Of a stretch of DNA of 64,000 bases, positions 8,884 to 18,674 are shown piece by piece. Numbering within the stretch: position 1 is the stretch's first letter; each line of letters begins with the position of its first letter. The position numbers and the translations under genes were made by a program. The notes under the pieces were generated by a model that had not been told where the DNA came from, searched no databases, and worked only from the letters and a program-made list of their open reading frames with translations. The DNA comes from Luteibacter aegosomaticola (GTDB lineage Bacteria > Pseudomonadota > Gammaproteobacteria > Xanthomonadales > Rhodanobacteraceae): contig NZ_CP095741.1 of assembly GCF_023078475.1 (NCBI RefSeq), positions 3,968,001 through 4,032,000 of the forward strand, given 5' to 3'.

Positions 8884-9360
8884 ATGAGCGACCCAGCGTT
8901 CCTGATTCGTCTCGCAGAGAGCGACGACGATGATTTCATTCTTGGCCTGGTCCACCGGTTCATCCACTTCCCGCTGCCCAACGGCCGCACCAAGACCGAT
9001 TGCCTGAAAGGCATCGAGGCCGATCTGGTCCGTCATCTGGATGAGCAACCCTCCAACAGCTACATCTTTGTCGCCGAGAACGATGACGGCGATACGGTGG
9101 GTTTCATCCATCTGCAGAAGACCAAGGATTTCTTCACCCACCGGGATAACTGCCACATCTCGGACATCGCGGTGCATGAGAAGTACGAAGGGTCCGGTGT
9201 CGGCAAGGTACTGCTCGACCACGCTTATGCCTGGGCGAAGGAACACCACTGCCAGTTCGTGACCCTCGCGGTGTTTCCCGGCAACGAGCGCGCACGCGAT
9301 CTCTACGTGAAGCACGGCTTCGATACCGACCTGGTACGCATGGCGCGCCCCGTCCGCTGA
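8884..9360 (+). CDS. GNAT family N-acetyltransferase
   Basis: This 158-residue protein has the GNAT fold signature: a central strand CHISDIAVHEKYEG followed by the acetyl-CoA loop GSGVGKVLLDHA (about residues 99-113), then FVTLAVFPGNERARDLYVKHGF near the end, a typical motif B. Such enzymes move an acetyl group from acetyl-CoA to an amine; the substrate is not evident. The ATG at 8884 begins the domain cleanly. A strong terminator follows 20 bases after the stop. It has no evident operon partner. Confidence 0.88.
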   Translation: MSDPAFLIRLAESDDDDFILGLVHRFIHFPLPNGRTKTDCLKGIEADLVRHLDEQPSNSYIFVAENDDGDTVGFIHLQKTKDFFTHRDNCHISDIAVHEKYEGSGVGKVLLDHAYAWAKEHHCQFVTLAVFPGNERARDLYVKHGFDTDLVRMARPVR

Positions 9361-9379
9361 GCGCCCCTGTAGGAGCCAT

Positions 9380-9412
9380 AAAAAAGGGCCGCCCGGTGGG
9401 CGGCCCTTTTTA
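9380..9412. terminator. Bidirectional intrinsic terminator
   Basis: A GC-rich stem (AAGGGCCGCCC, loop GGT, GGGCGGCCCTT) is flanked by A and T runs on the two sides. It can end transcription of the acetyltransferase rightward and of the SapC-family gene leftward. Confidence 0.9.
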
Positions 9413-9437
9413 GTTCGCAGCGTAGAACGCGATGGGA

Positions 9438-10205
9438 TCAGGCGTTGGCCTTCGCACCATCTTCCACGGTTTCGCGCTTGTCGAGGCGAGCGGCCATGCG
9501 GTCGATGTTCGCCAGCGACACCAGGTGTGCGTAGATCCAGCCGAACGCGCCTTCGCGCAGGAACTCACCGGCGACCTTCTCGTCCAGCTTGCGCAGCTTT
9601 TCTTCGTTGATCACGAAGAGGCCGTTGAGGTTGATGCCACGGCCTTCCTTTTGCAGGGTGATGGTGCGCGGCTCGAGCAGGTCGTGCTCGCGCAGCTTGC
9701 CCATGAACCACTGGGTACGGGCCACGTGGTCCTGGAACTCGCCCAGGAAGTTCACGGCATTGGTGAGGGCCGGGGCATCGGTGCCGTCTTCGTTGAAGAG
9801 GCGCTCGCCTTCGGTCTCGTTGAAGCCTTCGTAGGCTTCGTCGAGGAACACGGTGAAATCGTCACCCTCGGTGCCGGCCGGCTTCTCAGCCAGCACGAAC
9901 GGGTAGCGGCGGACGAAAGCCGGGATATAGATGCCCTGCTCCCAGAAGCCGTTCTCGCCGATCAGCAGGTTTTCGCCCTGGCGCAGGCCGAGCAGCGCCA
10001 TCGGGCCCGCGTCTTCGATGGTGTTGCCAGCGAAGAGGATCGGGAAATCGCGCGCGGCCGGGGCGAACTCCACGCCGGTAAGCGGCACGGAGTGTGCCTT
10101 GGCGGCGAAATGGATGTTGTTCACGGCCTTCAGGCGAAGGTCGCGGTGGGCGGTGCGGTTGAGTGCAACCGGACGCTCGTAGAAAAGCACTTCTGCCACT
10201 TTCAT
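9438..10205 (-). CDS. SapC family protein
   Basis: The 255-residue protein matches the SapC family (PF07277): LRLKAVNNIHFAAKAHSVPL near the N-terminus, DFPILFAG, then GEKPA-type FVLAEKPA and the C-terminal FGWIYAHLVSL. SapC was described in Campylobacter as an S-layer-associated component; in Xanthomonadales and Caulobacterales these genes often accompany TonB-receptor loci, but no such neighbour is present here. The start ATG at 10205 has AGAGGG close upstream. Its activity is not known; it seems to be a single-gene unit ended by the shared terminator. Confidence 0.8.
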   Translation of the reverse strand: MKVAEVLFYERPVALNRTAHRDLRLKAVNNIHFAAKAHSVPLTGVEFAPAARDFPILFAGNTIEDAGPMALLGLRQGENLLIGENGFWEQGIYIPAFVRRYPFVLAEKPAGTEGDDFTVFLDEAYEGFNETEGERLFNEDGTDAPALTNAVNFLGEFQDHVARTQWFMGKLREHDLLEPRTITLQKEGRGINLNGLFVINEEKLRKLDEKVAGEFLREGAFGWIYAHLVSLANIDRMAARLDKRETVEDGAKANA

Positions 10206-10462
10206 TCCCTCTAGGACCCGCCTGGCCTGGGAAGCCACCCCGGCCCCCCTTCCAAACCCCGCGGGCTCGAATCGAACGCCCACTATATCAGCGGCGAGTG
10301 ACAGGAAAAGCCCCGCAAGAAGCGTACCGGGCCGATGCTTTTCTGTCGTAATTGTGGGGTATGCTCGGGTCAACGCCCCTTGTGGGGCGGGGCCGGCACC
10401 CTGGCCCGCACGAAGTTCGGCTTGCTGGAACGCTCTTTCGCGTAGGTGAAGGACGAGACTAG

Positions 10463-11071
10463 ATGACGATGGAAGTGCTCCAAGAGGACCTCCCCAAGGT
10501 GGCGGCACTGCACGCCACACGGGTCCTTTCGCTCGACGCCTCGGGGCGGATCCTTGACTGGATCAGCTGGCAGGACGCCGTCTGCCTTTATGTCCGCGGC
10601 GTGGTGGCCTGGACCCTGGGCGACCCCTGCGTCACCGTCCGCGGCGGCATAAGCCGGGCCTCCGGCCTGCGCAGCAGCCTGGAACTGCACCCCATCGTGG
10701 CCAGCACCGGCCACTGCCGCGACCACGCCATCGACCCGGCGCCGGCCCTCACCAACACCGCCCTGTTCGCCCGCGACCGGCATATCTGCCTGTATTGCGG
10801 CCACCAGTACACCCGCCACGAGCTCACCCGCGACCACGTGATGCCGCTCTCCAAACGGGGCGCCGATGAGTGGGAGAACGTGGTCAGCGCCTGCCTGGCC
10901 TGTAACCTGCGCAAGAGCAACCGTACCCCGCAGCAGGCCAACATGCCGCTTCTGGCCGTGCCATACCGGCCCAGCTGGGTCGAGCACCTGATCCTCTCCA
11001 ACCGCAACATCCTGGCCGACCAGATGGAGTTCCTGGTGAGCCACCTGCCGCGGGATCGCAGGCCCGGCTGA
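10463..11071 (+). CDS. HNH endonuclease
   Basis: The protein of 202 residues has a C-terminal HNH nuclease domain. It shows [20 protein letters not shown] (first Cys pair, then the D-H of the HNH motif), then [20 protein letters not shown] (Asn and second Cys pair). The paired cysteines bind a structural zinc. The N-terminal 90 residues ([14 protein letters not shown]) match the usual leader of this chromosomal HNH family. It is a stand-alone gene; no methyltransferase or toxin-immunity partner is visible, so a repair or housekeeping role is as likely as restriction. A small GCCCC-TTGT-GGGGC hairpin lies upstream at 10375-10388. Confidence 0.88.
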   Translation: MTMEVLQEDLPKVAALHATRVLSLDASGRILDWISWQDAVCLYVRGVVAWTLGDPCVTVRGGISRASGLRSSLELHPIVASTGHCRDHAIDPAPALTNTALFARDRHICLYCGHQYTRHELTRDHVMPLSKRGADEWENVVSACLACNLRKSNRTPQQANMPLLAVPYRPSWVEHLILSNRNILADQMEFLVSHLPRDRRPG

Positions 11072-11148
11072 ACCCTGCCCGCCTTTTGCCCGCAAGGATT
11101 CACACCCCGTCCCTTGCCCCAGCCCCGCCTAGGGCGAACAATACGGGT

Positions 11149-13044
11149 ATGAACGACCTTTCCCATTACCCCTATCTGGCGCAGATCGAATCGCCGGAGG
11201 ATCTCCGCCGTTTCCCGGCCGAGGAACTGCCGGCGATCGCCGATGAGCTGCGCCGCTACCTGATCGAGGCCGTCGCCTCGTCGGGCGGCCATTTCAGCTC
11301 GGGGCTGGGCGTGCTGGAGCTCACCGTGGCCCTGCACCACGTGTTCGAGACCCCAAAGGATCGCCTCGTCTGGGACGTGGGCCACCAGTGCTACCCGCAC
11401 AAGATTCTCACCGGCCGCCGGGACCGGATCACCACGATCAAGAAGAAGGACGGCCTGGCCCCCTTCCCCCGCCGCGACGAGAGCGAGTACGACACCTTCG
11501 GCGTCGGCCACTCCTCCACCTCGATCTCGGCCGCGCTGGGCATGGCGATCGCCCTGCAGCGCCGTGGCGATAACCGCAAGGTCGTCGCGGTGATTGGCGA
11601 TGGCGCCTTCACTGCCGGCATGGCCTTCGAAGCCATGAACCACGGCGGTGACGTCGAGCCGAACATGCTGGTGATCCTCAACGACAACGGCATGTCGATC
11701 AGCGAAAACGTGGGCGCCATGACCAAGATGGCCGCCCGCGCCATGTCCAGCCGCACGCTCAACGCCTGGCGCGAGCGCGCCAAGAAGGCCATGCCGCGCG
11801 AATCCTTCTTCGGCCGCTTCTTCAAGCGCTGGGAAGAGCACGCCAAGGGCATGCTGGTGCCGTCCACCCTGTTCGAAGAGCTGGGCTTCCACTACACCGG
11901 CCCGATCGACGGCCATAACATCGGCCAGCTCGTCCAGGCCCTCGAAACGGTGAAGGATTTGCCGGGTCCGCAGCTCCTCCACGTCATGACAACGAAGGGG
12001 AAGGGCTACGAACCTGCCGAAAAGGCACAGATCGAGTACCACGCCGTGGGTCCGTTCGACCCCGTCGCCGGTCTCGTGAAGAAGGGTGCGCCGGCCAAGC
12101 CGACCTATACCGACATCTTCAGCGACTGGCTCTGCGACCAGGCCGCCGCCGACGAGCGCCTGCTCGGCATCACCCCCGCCATGCGCGAGGGCTCCGGCCT
12201 GGTACGTTTCTCGAAGGAATACCCGCAGCGCTACTTCGACGTGGCGATTGCCGAGCAGCACGCGGTGACGCTTGCCGCGGGCATGGCCGTGGAAGGGGCG
12301 AAGCCGGTGGTCGCGATCTACTCGACGTTCCTGCAGCGCGCCTACGACCAGGCCATCCACGACGTGGCCCTGCAGAACCTGGATGTCACTTACGCGATCG
12401 ACCGCGCGGGTGTCGTCGGCCCCGATGGCGCCACGCATTGCGGCAGCTTCGACATGTCGTTCCTGCGCATCCTGCCGAACATGGTGGTGATGGCACCGGC
12501 CGATGAAAACGAATGCCGGATGATGCTGAGCACGGGCTACGCCTATCACGGCCCCGCCGCCATTCGTTACCCGCGTGGTACCGGCCCGGGCGCCAAGATC
12601 ACCGAAGGCCTGGAAACCCTGCCGATCGGCAAGGGCGAAGTGCGCCGTCGCGGCCATCATGGCCTGGCCATCCTTTCGTTCGGCACGATGCTCGCGCCCG
12701 CCGCGGTGATCGCGGCTGAGGTCGATGCGACGCTCGTGAACATGCGTTTCGTGAAACCGCTCGATGAAGAGCTCATCCTCGAGATGGCACGTACGCACGA
12801 AGCGCTGGTGACGATCGAAGACAACGCGGTCGCCGGTGGTGCTGGCGCTGGCGTGGCTGAGTTCCTCGCCTCGAAGGGCGTGACCGTACCCATCTTCCAC
12901 CTCGGCCTGCCCGATGTTTATCTCGAGCACGGCAGCCGCGAGGAAGTGCTGACGATGGCGGGATTGGACCTGCCGCAGATTCGCGCGGCGATTCGTGGGC
13001 GATTCCCGCAGTACGTGGCGACGGCGGTGGCTAGCGCCGGCTAA
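11149..13044 (+). CDS. dxs: 1-deoxy-D-xylulose-5-phosphate synthase
   Basis: The enzyme condenses pyruvate and glyceraldehyde 3-phosphate to DXP, the first step of the methylerythritol phosphate isoprenoid pathway, and also feeds thiamin and pyridoxal synthesis. The 631-residue length matches the family. Seen are the N-terminal [16 protein letters not shown], the thiamin-diphosphate motif GDGAF (150-154) with NDN (178-180), [12 protein letters not shown], and the transketolase-like [15 protein letters not shown]. The ATG at 11149 starts the typical N-terminus. It is cytosolic and appears to be a single-gene unit downstream of the HNH gene. Confidence 0.97.
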   Translation: MNDLSHYPYLAQIESPEDLRRFPAEELPAIADELRRYLIEAVASSGGHFSSGLGVLELTVALHHVFETPKDRLVWDVGHQCYPHKILTGRRDRITTIKKKDGLAPFPRRDESEYDTFGVGHSSTSISAALGMAIALQRRGDNRKVVAVIGDGAFTAGMAFEAMNHGGDVEPNMLVILNDNGMSISENVGAMTKMAARAMSSRTLNAWRERAKKAMPRESFFGRFFKRWEEHAKGMLVPSTLFEELGFHYTGPIDGHNIGQLVQALETVKDLPGPQLLHVMTTKGKGYEPAEKAQIEYHAVGPFDPVAGLVKKGAPAKPTYTDIFSDWLCDQAAADERLLGITPAMREGSGLVRFSKEYPQRYFDVAIAEQHAVTLAAGMAVEGAKPVVAIYSTFLQRAYDQAIHDVALQNLDVTYAIDRAGVVGPDGATHCGSFDMSFLRILPNMVVMAPADENECRMMLSTGYAYHGPAAIRYPRGTGPGAKITEGLETLPIGKGEVRRRGHHGLAILSFGTMLAPAAVIAAEVDATLVNMRFVKPLDEELILEMARTHEALVTIEDNAVAGGAGAGVAEFLASKGVTVPIFHLGLPDVYLEHGSREEVLTMAGLDLPQIRAAIRGRFPQYVATAVASAG

Positions 13045-13154
13045 CGCTCCTCCGGGCGAGGCAAAAAAGGCGCCTGGCAAGCGCAACATGTACCACCTGG
13101 CGCGTCCGCTGTGTTCCTACGATGTTGGCAACAGGAGCATACAAAGGACGCATC

Positions 13155-14648
13155 ATGCAGCAGGTGGGACGCTTGCCCGACGCCGGTCGGGCGGGCATCA
13201 CTGCGGATGGCGACAGCGCGAGCCATCCGAACGACATCCGTGTGGAAGACGACTGGCAAGCCGGCCATCAGGGGCGGGTAAAACGATCGCCAGGCGTCGA
13301 CGGTGGCTTCGACGATCTTTCTGACACCGTTTTCTTCGTCACAATGGGCGCAGCTATGGGCGCCTCGGGCCGCCCAAGCCAGCAGGATCTCCTGACGGGT
13401 GGCAGCGGTCTGCCGGGCCTGGCGGGCATCGATATCCCGCCCAAGCCGACGAACCATAGCGACGCCAGCACCTCGACCTCGCCAGGCTCGCGCTTCGGCG
13501 GCGGGTTTGTGAACCGCGCGAAGTCGGAGCTCGGCACCGAAGAAAATAAGGGGGTTTACGAAAAGGACGGCAAGCAATGGGTCGTGCTCGCCGATCGGCC
13601 CGGAGCGTGGCAAGTGGGCCACGGTGACGATGGTCGCCTTCGTCTTGTCAGCAAGCGTTCGGGACAACCTGCCGGCCCTGCCATCAAGCTGCGCCGTGGT
13701 GGCGATGCGTTCGTGACCGATCTCGATGAGCGATACGACCCTGTCAAACCCAGGGACAGGCAGGCGAAATACTACGGCCCCAGTGAAACGAACAGCGCCC
13801 TCCTCCGCCAGAAGAAGCTCGCCGAACTCGGCCTGCCACACACACCGGTTTCCGCAGACATGGATGCAGCATTGCAACGTGAGATAAGGCGCGACGGCGA
13901 AGCGCATCTGGATGACTCGTATCGAAGATTGCAACGGCGCGCAGGTGAGGCGGAAAAGCCCCCTCAGGCGAAACTCTGGGACGAGATGTCCGATCAGCAA
14001 CTTGCACAAGGACTACTCGACGGCGTCCCAGGGCTGGTCGTGGGCGAGCGCCATTCGTCGTCAATCAATCGCGACTTCCTCGTCGATCAGATGGAAACGT
14101 TCAAGAAGTCAGGGGTCACCGATCTCTACCTCGAACTGCGCAGGGAGGAATATGGTCCCGCCCTGGACGCGCTGGATCGCCATGGCACGGAAAGCCCCGA
14201 ACTTCTGGCGCTCGGTTCGAAGACAGGAAGTGGTGCATCGTATCTCGACGTGATCAGGGCAGCCCACAAACAAGGTATTCGAGTCCATGCCGTTGACTCG
14301 GCTATCGCCAGCGACCCGGGCGGCAATGGCGCAAGCGCGTCTGTTGAAAACCGCATGTATGCGTTCAACAACCTCGCCGTAGAGACGATCAAAGATGACC
14401 GGTCCAGCTGGATTCCGCGCGGAAAGTTCCTCGTTCTGGCTGGCGAAAGACACGTAGGGACGACAACGGTGGGCGGCCTATCCATTCCCGGCATCGCAAA
14501 CGCGCTCGGTGCACGTAGTTTCAGGATGGAACCGCCTGCCAGCGTCGCCGGGCCCCGGATCGACCCCTATTCGCCCATGGATCAGCGACGATTTGACGGA
14601 ACCGAGCTCAGGACAACCTTCGATGTGATCGCGCATCAGCGTAGTTAA
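13155..14648 (+). CDS. Effector/toxin-like protein with Tiki-superfamily domain
   Basis: The 497-residue protein has no signal peptide. Residues 100-115 form a Ser/Thr-rich linker. About 133-185 (GVYEKDGKQWVVLADRPG...GPAIKLRRGG) resembles the short beta module found in large dermonecrotic or Tcd-like toxins of Pseudomonas and Burkholderia. Residues about 285-460 look like a Tiki/TraB/EreA/ChaN-superfamily domain: two G-E-R-H motifs (297-300 and 430-433), a conserved acidic YLELR at 325-329 and VHAVDS at 377-382. The family is known for metal-dependent hydrolysis. AAAGGA 6 bases before ATG 13155 decides the start. The target and secretion route are unknown; an effector role is inference. Confidence 0.55.
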   Translation: MQQVGRLPDAGRAGITADGDSASHPNDIRVEDDWQAGHQGRVKRSPGVDGGFDDLSDTVFFVTMGAAMGASGRPSQQDLLTGGSGLPGLAGIDIPPKPTNHSDASTSTSPGSRFGGGFVNRAKSELGTEENKGVYEKDGKQWVVLADRPGAWQVGHGDDGRLRLVSKRSGQPAGPAIKLRRGGDAFVTDLDERYDPVKPRDRQAKYYGPSETNSALLRQKKLAELGLPHTPVSADMDAALQREIRRDGEAHLDDSYRRLQRRAGEAEKPPQAKLWDEMSDQQLAQGLLDGVPGLVVGERHSSSINRDFLVDQMETFKKSGVTDLYLELRREEYGPALDALDRHGTESPELLALGSKTGSGASYLDVIRAAHKQGIRVHAVDSAIASDPGGNGASASVENRMYAFNNLAVETIKDDRSSWIPRGKFLVLAGERHVGTTTVGGLSIPGIANALGARSFRMEPPASVAGPRIDPYSPMDQRRFDGTELRTTFDVIAHQRS

Positions 14649-14704
14649 GCCCCCCGCGCTGGGGAAATGCCCGCCTCGCACCACGCTGAGTCACATGCCC
14701 GCCG

Positions 14705-15526
14705 CTAGCGTCGGGCGGACTGCGCGCCCGTCACGCGGTCACGATCTTCGAGATCGCGCGCGGTGAAGCAATCTTTCCACAGCGATGCATCGAACAGGGC
14801 GCGGGCAACCGCGCCCTGGTTGTATCCGTGCTCGAAAAGCAACCAGCCATCGTGGGTGAGATGCGCCGGTGCACCGGCGATGATGCGGCGGATGTCATCG
14901 AGACCATCGGCACCCGATGACAACGCGGAACGTGGTTCGAAGCGGAGATCACCCTTCACCAGATGATCGTCGGCTTCCTCGATGTAAGGCGGATTACTGA
15001 CGACGATGTCGTAGCGTTCGCCGTCGACGGCGCTAAACCAATCGCTGTGCTGGAATCCCACCCGAAGACCCAGGTTGCGTGCATTGCGCTGGGCAACGGC
15101 GAGTGCGGCTTCGCTGGCATCTACCGCATGCACCGTTGCGTCGGGGCGCTCCTTGGCGATCGCTAGAGCTATCGCGCCACTACCCGTGCCGAGATCGAGC
15201 AGGCGGCCGCCTTCGGGCAGGCGCGCGAGTGCCAGCTCGACGAGCAGCTCGGTTTCCGGCCTTGGAATCAACGTAGCCGGCGTGACCTCAAGAGGCAGCG
15301 ACCAGAAGTCGCGACGGCCGGTAATGTAGGCGACGGGCTCGCCCTTCACACGGCGATCCACGAAGGCATTGAACCGCGCTTCCTCCCCAGCCGGCATGCC
15401 GTCATCCGCATGGGCGAAGAACCAAGCGCGGTTAACCCCCAGGGTATGCGCCAGCAACAGCTCGGCCTCGAGGCGGTCGCCCAAGGCATGGCTAGCGGAG
15501 CGCAGGATCGTGCGGATATCGGTCAT
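14705..15526 (-). CDS. prmC: Peptide chain release factor N5-glutamine methyltransferase
   Basis: PrmC methylates the Gln of the GGQ motif in release factors RF1 and RF2, using S-adenosylmethionine. The protein is 273 residues, the usual length. It has an N-terminal helical domain, LIPRPETELLVE (86-97), the SAM loop LDLGTGSGAIALA (110-122) and the catalytic NPPY at 178-181, followed by IEEAD. It is transcribed alone, divergently from the hydrolase lipoprotein gene that begins 40 bases away. Confidence 0.95.
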   Translation of the reverse strand: MTDIRTILRSASHALGDRLEAELLLAHTLGVNRAWFFAHADDGMPAGEEARFNAFVDRRVKGEPVAYITGRRDFWSLPLEVTPATLIPRPETELLVELALARLPEGGRLLDLGTGSGAIALAIAKERPDATVHAVDASEAALAVAQRNARNLGLRVGFQHSDWFSAVDGERYDIVVSNPPYIEEADDHLVKGDLRFEPRSALSSGADGLDDIRRIIAGAPAHLTHDGWLLFEHGYNQGAVARALFDASLWKDCFTARDLEDRDRVTGAQSARR

Positions 15527-15565
15527 GGGCGCATTCTACCGGCCTGCCCCGCCTACAATGCGCGG

Positions 15566-16423
15566 ATGCTGCGCCCCTTCCTCATCGCGACCGCCCTGCT
15601 GTGCCTCACGGCCTGCCATGCCACGTTCTTCGCCGGCATCAATGCGACCGAGTCGGGCAAGGGTGTCGTCGCGCACCCGGGGCTGGTCTACGACGCGGAA
15701 CACCATCTCGCGCTGGATGTGTATGCCCCGCCCCATGCCGAACATGCCCCGGTGGTCGTCTACTTCTTCGGCGGCGACTGGCAGGAAGGCGAGCGGCAAT
15801 GGAACCGCTGGATGGGCGAGGCGTTGGCGAAAGACGGCATCGTGGCGGTCATCCCGGATTACCGGCTGTGGCCGGCTGTCGGCATGGCGGGTTTCCTGAC
15901 CGATGCGGCCAACGTCGTGCGCTGGGTACATGACCACGTGGGTGAATACGGCGGTGCCCCGGACGACATGTTCCTGATGGGTCACTCCTCCGGCGGCCAT
16001 GTGGCGGCGATGCTCGCGACCGACGACCAGTGGCTAGGGAAGGTGGGTATGAAACCTCGTGACCTCGCTGGCTGGATCGGCGTCGCTGGCACCTACGACT
16101 TCCTCCCGATCGATGACGACGCCGACTACGTCGGCATGTTCGGCACGAGCCCGACCGAGCAGGCGGCATCGCAGCCCGTCAATTTCGTCGATGGGGATGA
16201 ACCGCCGGCCCTGCTGCTCCAGGGCGAGAAGGACACCGAGGTCTATCCGTCGGAAGCCGTGTCGATGGCGGCCCATTATGAGGACGCCGGGGAACCGGCC
16301 GAACTGCACCTCTACCCTGGCGTGGGTCACGAGGGCTTGCTGCTCACCTTCGGACCGATGTCGCACCGCGCGCCGGCACTGGCAGATACGGTAGATTTCA
16401 TCCGTCGCCATCCTGGCCACTAA
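15566..16423 (+). CDS. Alpha/beta hydrolase lipoprotein (esterase-like), copy 1
   Basis: The signal peptide ends in a lipobox (LCLTAC, cysteine at about residue 17), so it should be a lipoprotein. The 285-residue protein has the alpha/beta-hydrolase fold of the BD-FAE/carboxylesterase type: VVVYFFGGDWQEG (oxyanion region), GHSSGGH (nucleophile Ser), an acidic stretch EKDTEVYPSEA and GVGHEG (catalytic His). It shares most of its core with the gene at 17122, including QPVNFVDGDEPPALLLQG, so the two are duplicates. The substrate is unknown; short-chain esters are likely from the family. Confidence 0.82.
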   Translation: MLRPFLIATALLCLTACHATFFAGINATESGKGVVAHPGLVYDAEHHLALDVYAPPHAEHAPVVVYFFGGDWQEGERQWNRWMGEALAKDGIVAVIPDYRLWPAVGMAGFLTDAANVVRWVHDHVGEYGGAPDDMFLMGHSSGGHVAAMLATDDQWLGKVGMKPRDLAGWIGVAGTYDFLPIDDDADYVGMFGTSPTEQAASQPVNFVDGDEPPALLLQGEKDTEVYPSEAVSMAAHYEDAGEPAELHLYPGVGHEGLLLTFGPMSHRAPALADTVDFIRRHPGH

Positions 16424-16434
16424 AGGGACACCCG

Positions 16435-17070
16435 ATGGACCGGAATCGGCTGCTGTGTTTCGGACTCCTTGGCCTGGCGAGCACGTCGGCCATGGCCTTC
16501 ATCTCTTCCCCGCCGAGCGGATGGCCACCTAAACGCCCTCCCCTCACCACAGAGCAATACAGGTCGGAAAGAGCCGAACAGAAGCGGAAGGAGATCGACG
16601 CGATCTTCGCAGAGATCGATTACAAAGAGCTCCCAGTTCCCGCTGAAGCCCGATGGGAGCGGTCGGGCGATACGGCTCACATCAGGTCGGTGGATGGCCG
16701 CGGGACTCTGCTGCTTTACGACATCCACGGAACCGATGCACTAGGCGTGCTCAATGCCCCCGCTTTGCCGTGCCTGTCGCAAGGGCCAGAGCTTTATCGT
16801 ATCGGCGGCAAACCCATGCGATTGGTGCACGCCTGTCTCGGCGACGAACACGCTGCCGTACCGTCGACGGCGGCCGCACGCAAAGCCTTGCTCGCGCATA
16901 TCGCGTCACGGGATGCCCTGGAGATCATCCGGCCCGACGGAACCACCATGCACTTTGATCTGCGCGGCCTCGCCAGTGCGCGGGATCGGTTGAGCTATTT
17001 GCGTCGCTTCCGACCACTGGCTCAGCGCGTGCCACCCGCCTGGCAGCCCGACACCATCAGCATTGACTGA
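16435..17070 (+). CDS. Exported protein of unknown function
   Basis: The 211-residue protein starts with a signal peptide (hydrophobic LLCFGLLGLASTSAMA, likely cleavage after AMA). The mature part has a charged helical segment (YRSERAEQKRKEIDAIFAEI) followed by mixed alpha/beta sequence. I do not recognise a domain. AAAGGGA lies upstream of the ATG. It sits between the two hydrolase lipoprotein copies, 11 bases after the first, so it is probably in the same transcript. Confidence 0.6.
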   Translation: MDRNRLLCFGLLGLASTSAMAFISSPPSGWPPKRPPLTTEQYRSERAEQKRKEIDAIFAEIDYKELPVPAEARWERSGDTAHIRSVDGRGTLLLYDIHGTDALGVLNAPALPCLSQGPELYRIGGKPMRLVHACLGDEHAAVPSTAAARKALLAHIASRDALEIIRPDGTTMHFDLRGLASARDRLSYLRRFRPLAQRVPPAWQPDTISID

Positions 17071-17121
17071 AGCTCACGAAGCGCTACGCTCACCTTCACA
17101 CCTCATCGGTAAGCTGCATCC

Positions 17122-17970
17122 ATGATTCGCTTGCTGCTCGCCCTATCCGTTGTGCTCCTTCTTTCCGGCTGCCAGGCTGCGCTATTCGGCGTGGTGAATG
17201 CACGCCAACCTCCGGGTGATGCGATAGCGCACCCGGGCATTCCCTTCGATGCCTCGTTGGCACTGGACGTCTACGCGCCCAAGGATGCGAAGAACGCGCC
17301 TGTCGTCGTGTTCTTCTACGGCGGCAGCTGGAGCAGCGGCAAGCGGCAGTGGTACCGCTGGGTGGGCGAATCACTCGCCGCACAAGGCATCGTGGTAGTG
17401 ATACCTGATTACCGCACCTGGCCGCGCGCGAAGCTCGATGGGTTCATGGACGATGCGGCCCATGCCGTCCAATGGGCCAAGGCGCATGCCAGCCAGTACG
17501 GCGGCGATCCATCGCGGCTGTACGTCATGGGTCACTCGGCCGGCGCGCACATTTCGTCCCTGCTCGCTACCGATAAACGCTGGCTTGCACGGGTCGACCT
17601 GAAACCTCGCGATCTCGCTGGGTTTATCGGCCTGGCTGGCCCCTACGACTTCCTGCCCCTCACGCGTCCCAAGTTCATCCATATCTTCGGTGACACGCCG
17701 CAGGCCCAGGCGCTGTCGCAGCCCGTCAATTTCGTTGACGGCGATGAGCCGCCGGCTCTATTGCTACAGGGCGACGCCGACACCACCGTACGTCCGAGCA
17801 ACGCCGAATCCCTGGCCAACCACTACAAAGCGATGGGCGAGTCCGTCACCCTGAAGATCTATCCCGGCATCACCCATATGAGCATTCTCTTCGCGCTGGG
17901 CCCTTCCAAAGACAAGGCTCCCGTCATCGAAGACATCACCCACTTCGTGAAGAGCGCCCGTGCCAGATGA
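17122..17970 (+). CDS. Alpha/beta hydrolase lipoprotein (esterase-like), copy 2
   Basis: The 282-residue protein has a lipobox (LLLSGC) and the same fold as the copy at 15566: VVVFFYGGSWSSG, GHSAGAH (Ser nucleophile), a D-A-D acidic pair, and PGITHMS where copy 1 has GVGHEG. His is therefore kept in a slightly different setting. The shared segment QPVNFVDGDEPPALLLQG is identical in both. Its stop overlaps the start of the next gene by 4 bases (ATGA), indicating translational coupling. Confidence 0.82.
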   Translation: MIRLLLALSVVLLLSGCQAALFGVVNARQPPGDAIAHPGIPFDASLALDVYAPKDAKNAPVVVFFYGGSWSSGKRQWYRWVGESLAAQGIVVVIPDYRTWPRAKLDGFMDDAAHAVQWAKAHASQYGGDPSRLYVMGHSAGAHISSLLATDKRWLARVDLKPRDLAGFIGLAGPYDFLPLTRPKFIHIFGDTPQAQALSQPVNFVDGDEPPALLLQGDADTTVRPSNAESLANHYKAMGESVTLKIYPGITHMSILFALGPSKDKAPVIEDITHFVKSARAR

Positions 17971-18674
17971 CACGCCTACGTCGACCGATTCGCGCACTAC
18001 TGTGGGTGGTCACGGTCGTCGTGGCTCTGCCGGTGCTCTATCTGGTCGCTGCCTTCGTGTTTGGCCTCGTGCCGGTAAACCGGCAGTGGCAACCAGCTAG
18101 CGGAGGCGAGGGTGTCACGGTCTGGCTCACCACGAACGGCGTGCATGCCGGCTTTGCGCTCCCGGTCCAAGATGCCGCCATGGACTGGACCGCCCTCTTT
18201 CCCCTCGAACACGCCCGCTCGCCGCGGCCGCTTCGTCCCACGGATGTGGTTTACCTGGGTTGGGGGGACCGCACATTCTTACTCAACGTGCCGACATGGT
18301 CCGACCTGAAAGCCTCAACGGCCGTATATGCGCTGAGCGGCCTGGACGGGACAGCCATGCATGTGGCCTACGGCGCGCCTCCGATGGAAGGTCCACAGGC
18401 GCGGCGCCTCGTGCTAACCCGCGAGGCGTACCAGCGCCTCGTTGCCTACATCCGCGCGAGCACCGCCGTGGATGATCACGGCCATGCCCGATGGATTCCG
18501 GGCCATGCCTATAGCGATGACGATGCTTTCTACGAAGGCACCGGCCACTACAGCCTGTTCATCACCTGCAACCAGTGGACCCGTAACGCCCTGAGCGCAA
18601 GCGGCGTACGCACCGCCGCATGGTCGCCATTCGACAAGCCTCTCTTTTACCAGCTACCAAACACCGTCTTGTAG
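17967..18674 (+). CDS. TIGR02117 / DUF2459 family protein
   Basis: This 235-residue protein has an N-terminal membrane segment (about residues 10-35) and then the conserved DUF2459 features: TVWLTTNGVHAGFALPV, VVYLGWGDRTF, and GHYSLFITCNQWTRNAL. The family was first noted near urease genes but is widespread, and its function is unknown. The conserved His and Cys residues suggest an NlpC/P60-like hydrolase fold, but this is inference. It overlaps the preceding hydrolase by 4 bases. Confidence 0.82.
   Translation: MTRLRRPIRALLWVVTVVVALPVLYLVAAFVFGLVPVNRQWQPASGGEGVTVWLTTNGVHAGFALPVQDAAMDWTALFPLEHARSPRPLRPTDVVYLGWGDRTFLLNVPTWSDLKASTAVYALSGLDGTAMHVAYGAPPMEGPQARRLVLTREAYQRLVAYIRASTAVDDHGHARWIPGHAYSDDDAFYEGTGHYSLFITCNQWTRNALSASGVRTAAWSPFDKPLFYQLPNTVL

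Noticed and set aside
10588..13089. Long leftward open frame of 833 codons across dxs
   Set aside because: It is fully antisense to dxs and the HNH gene, has no family features, and comes from the high-GC codon bias of dxs.
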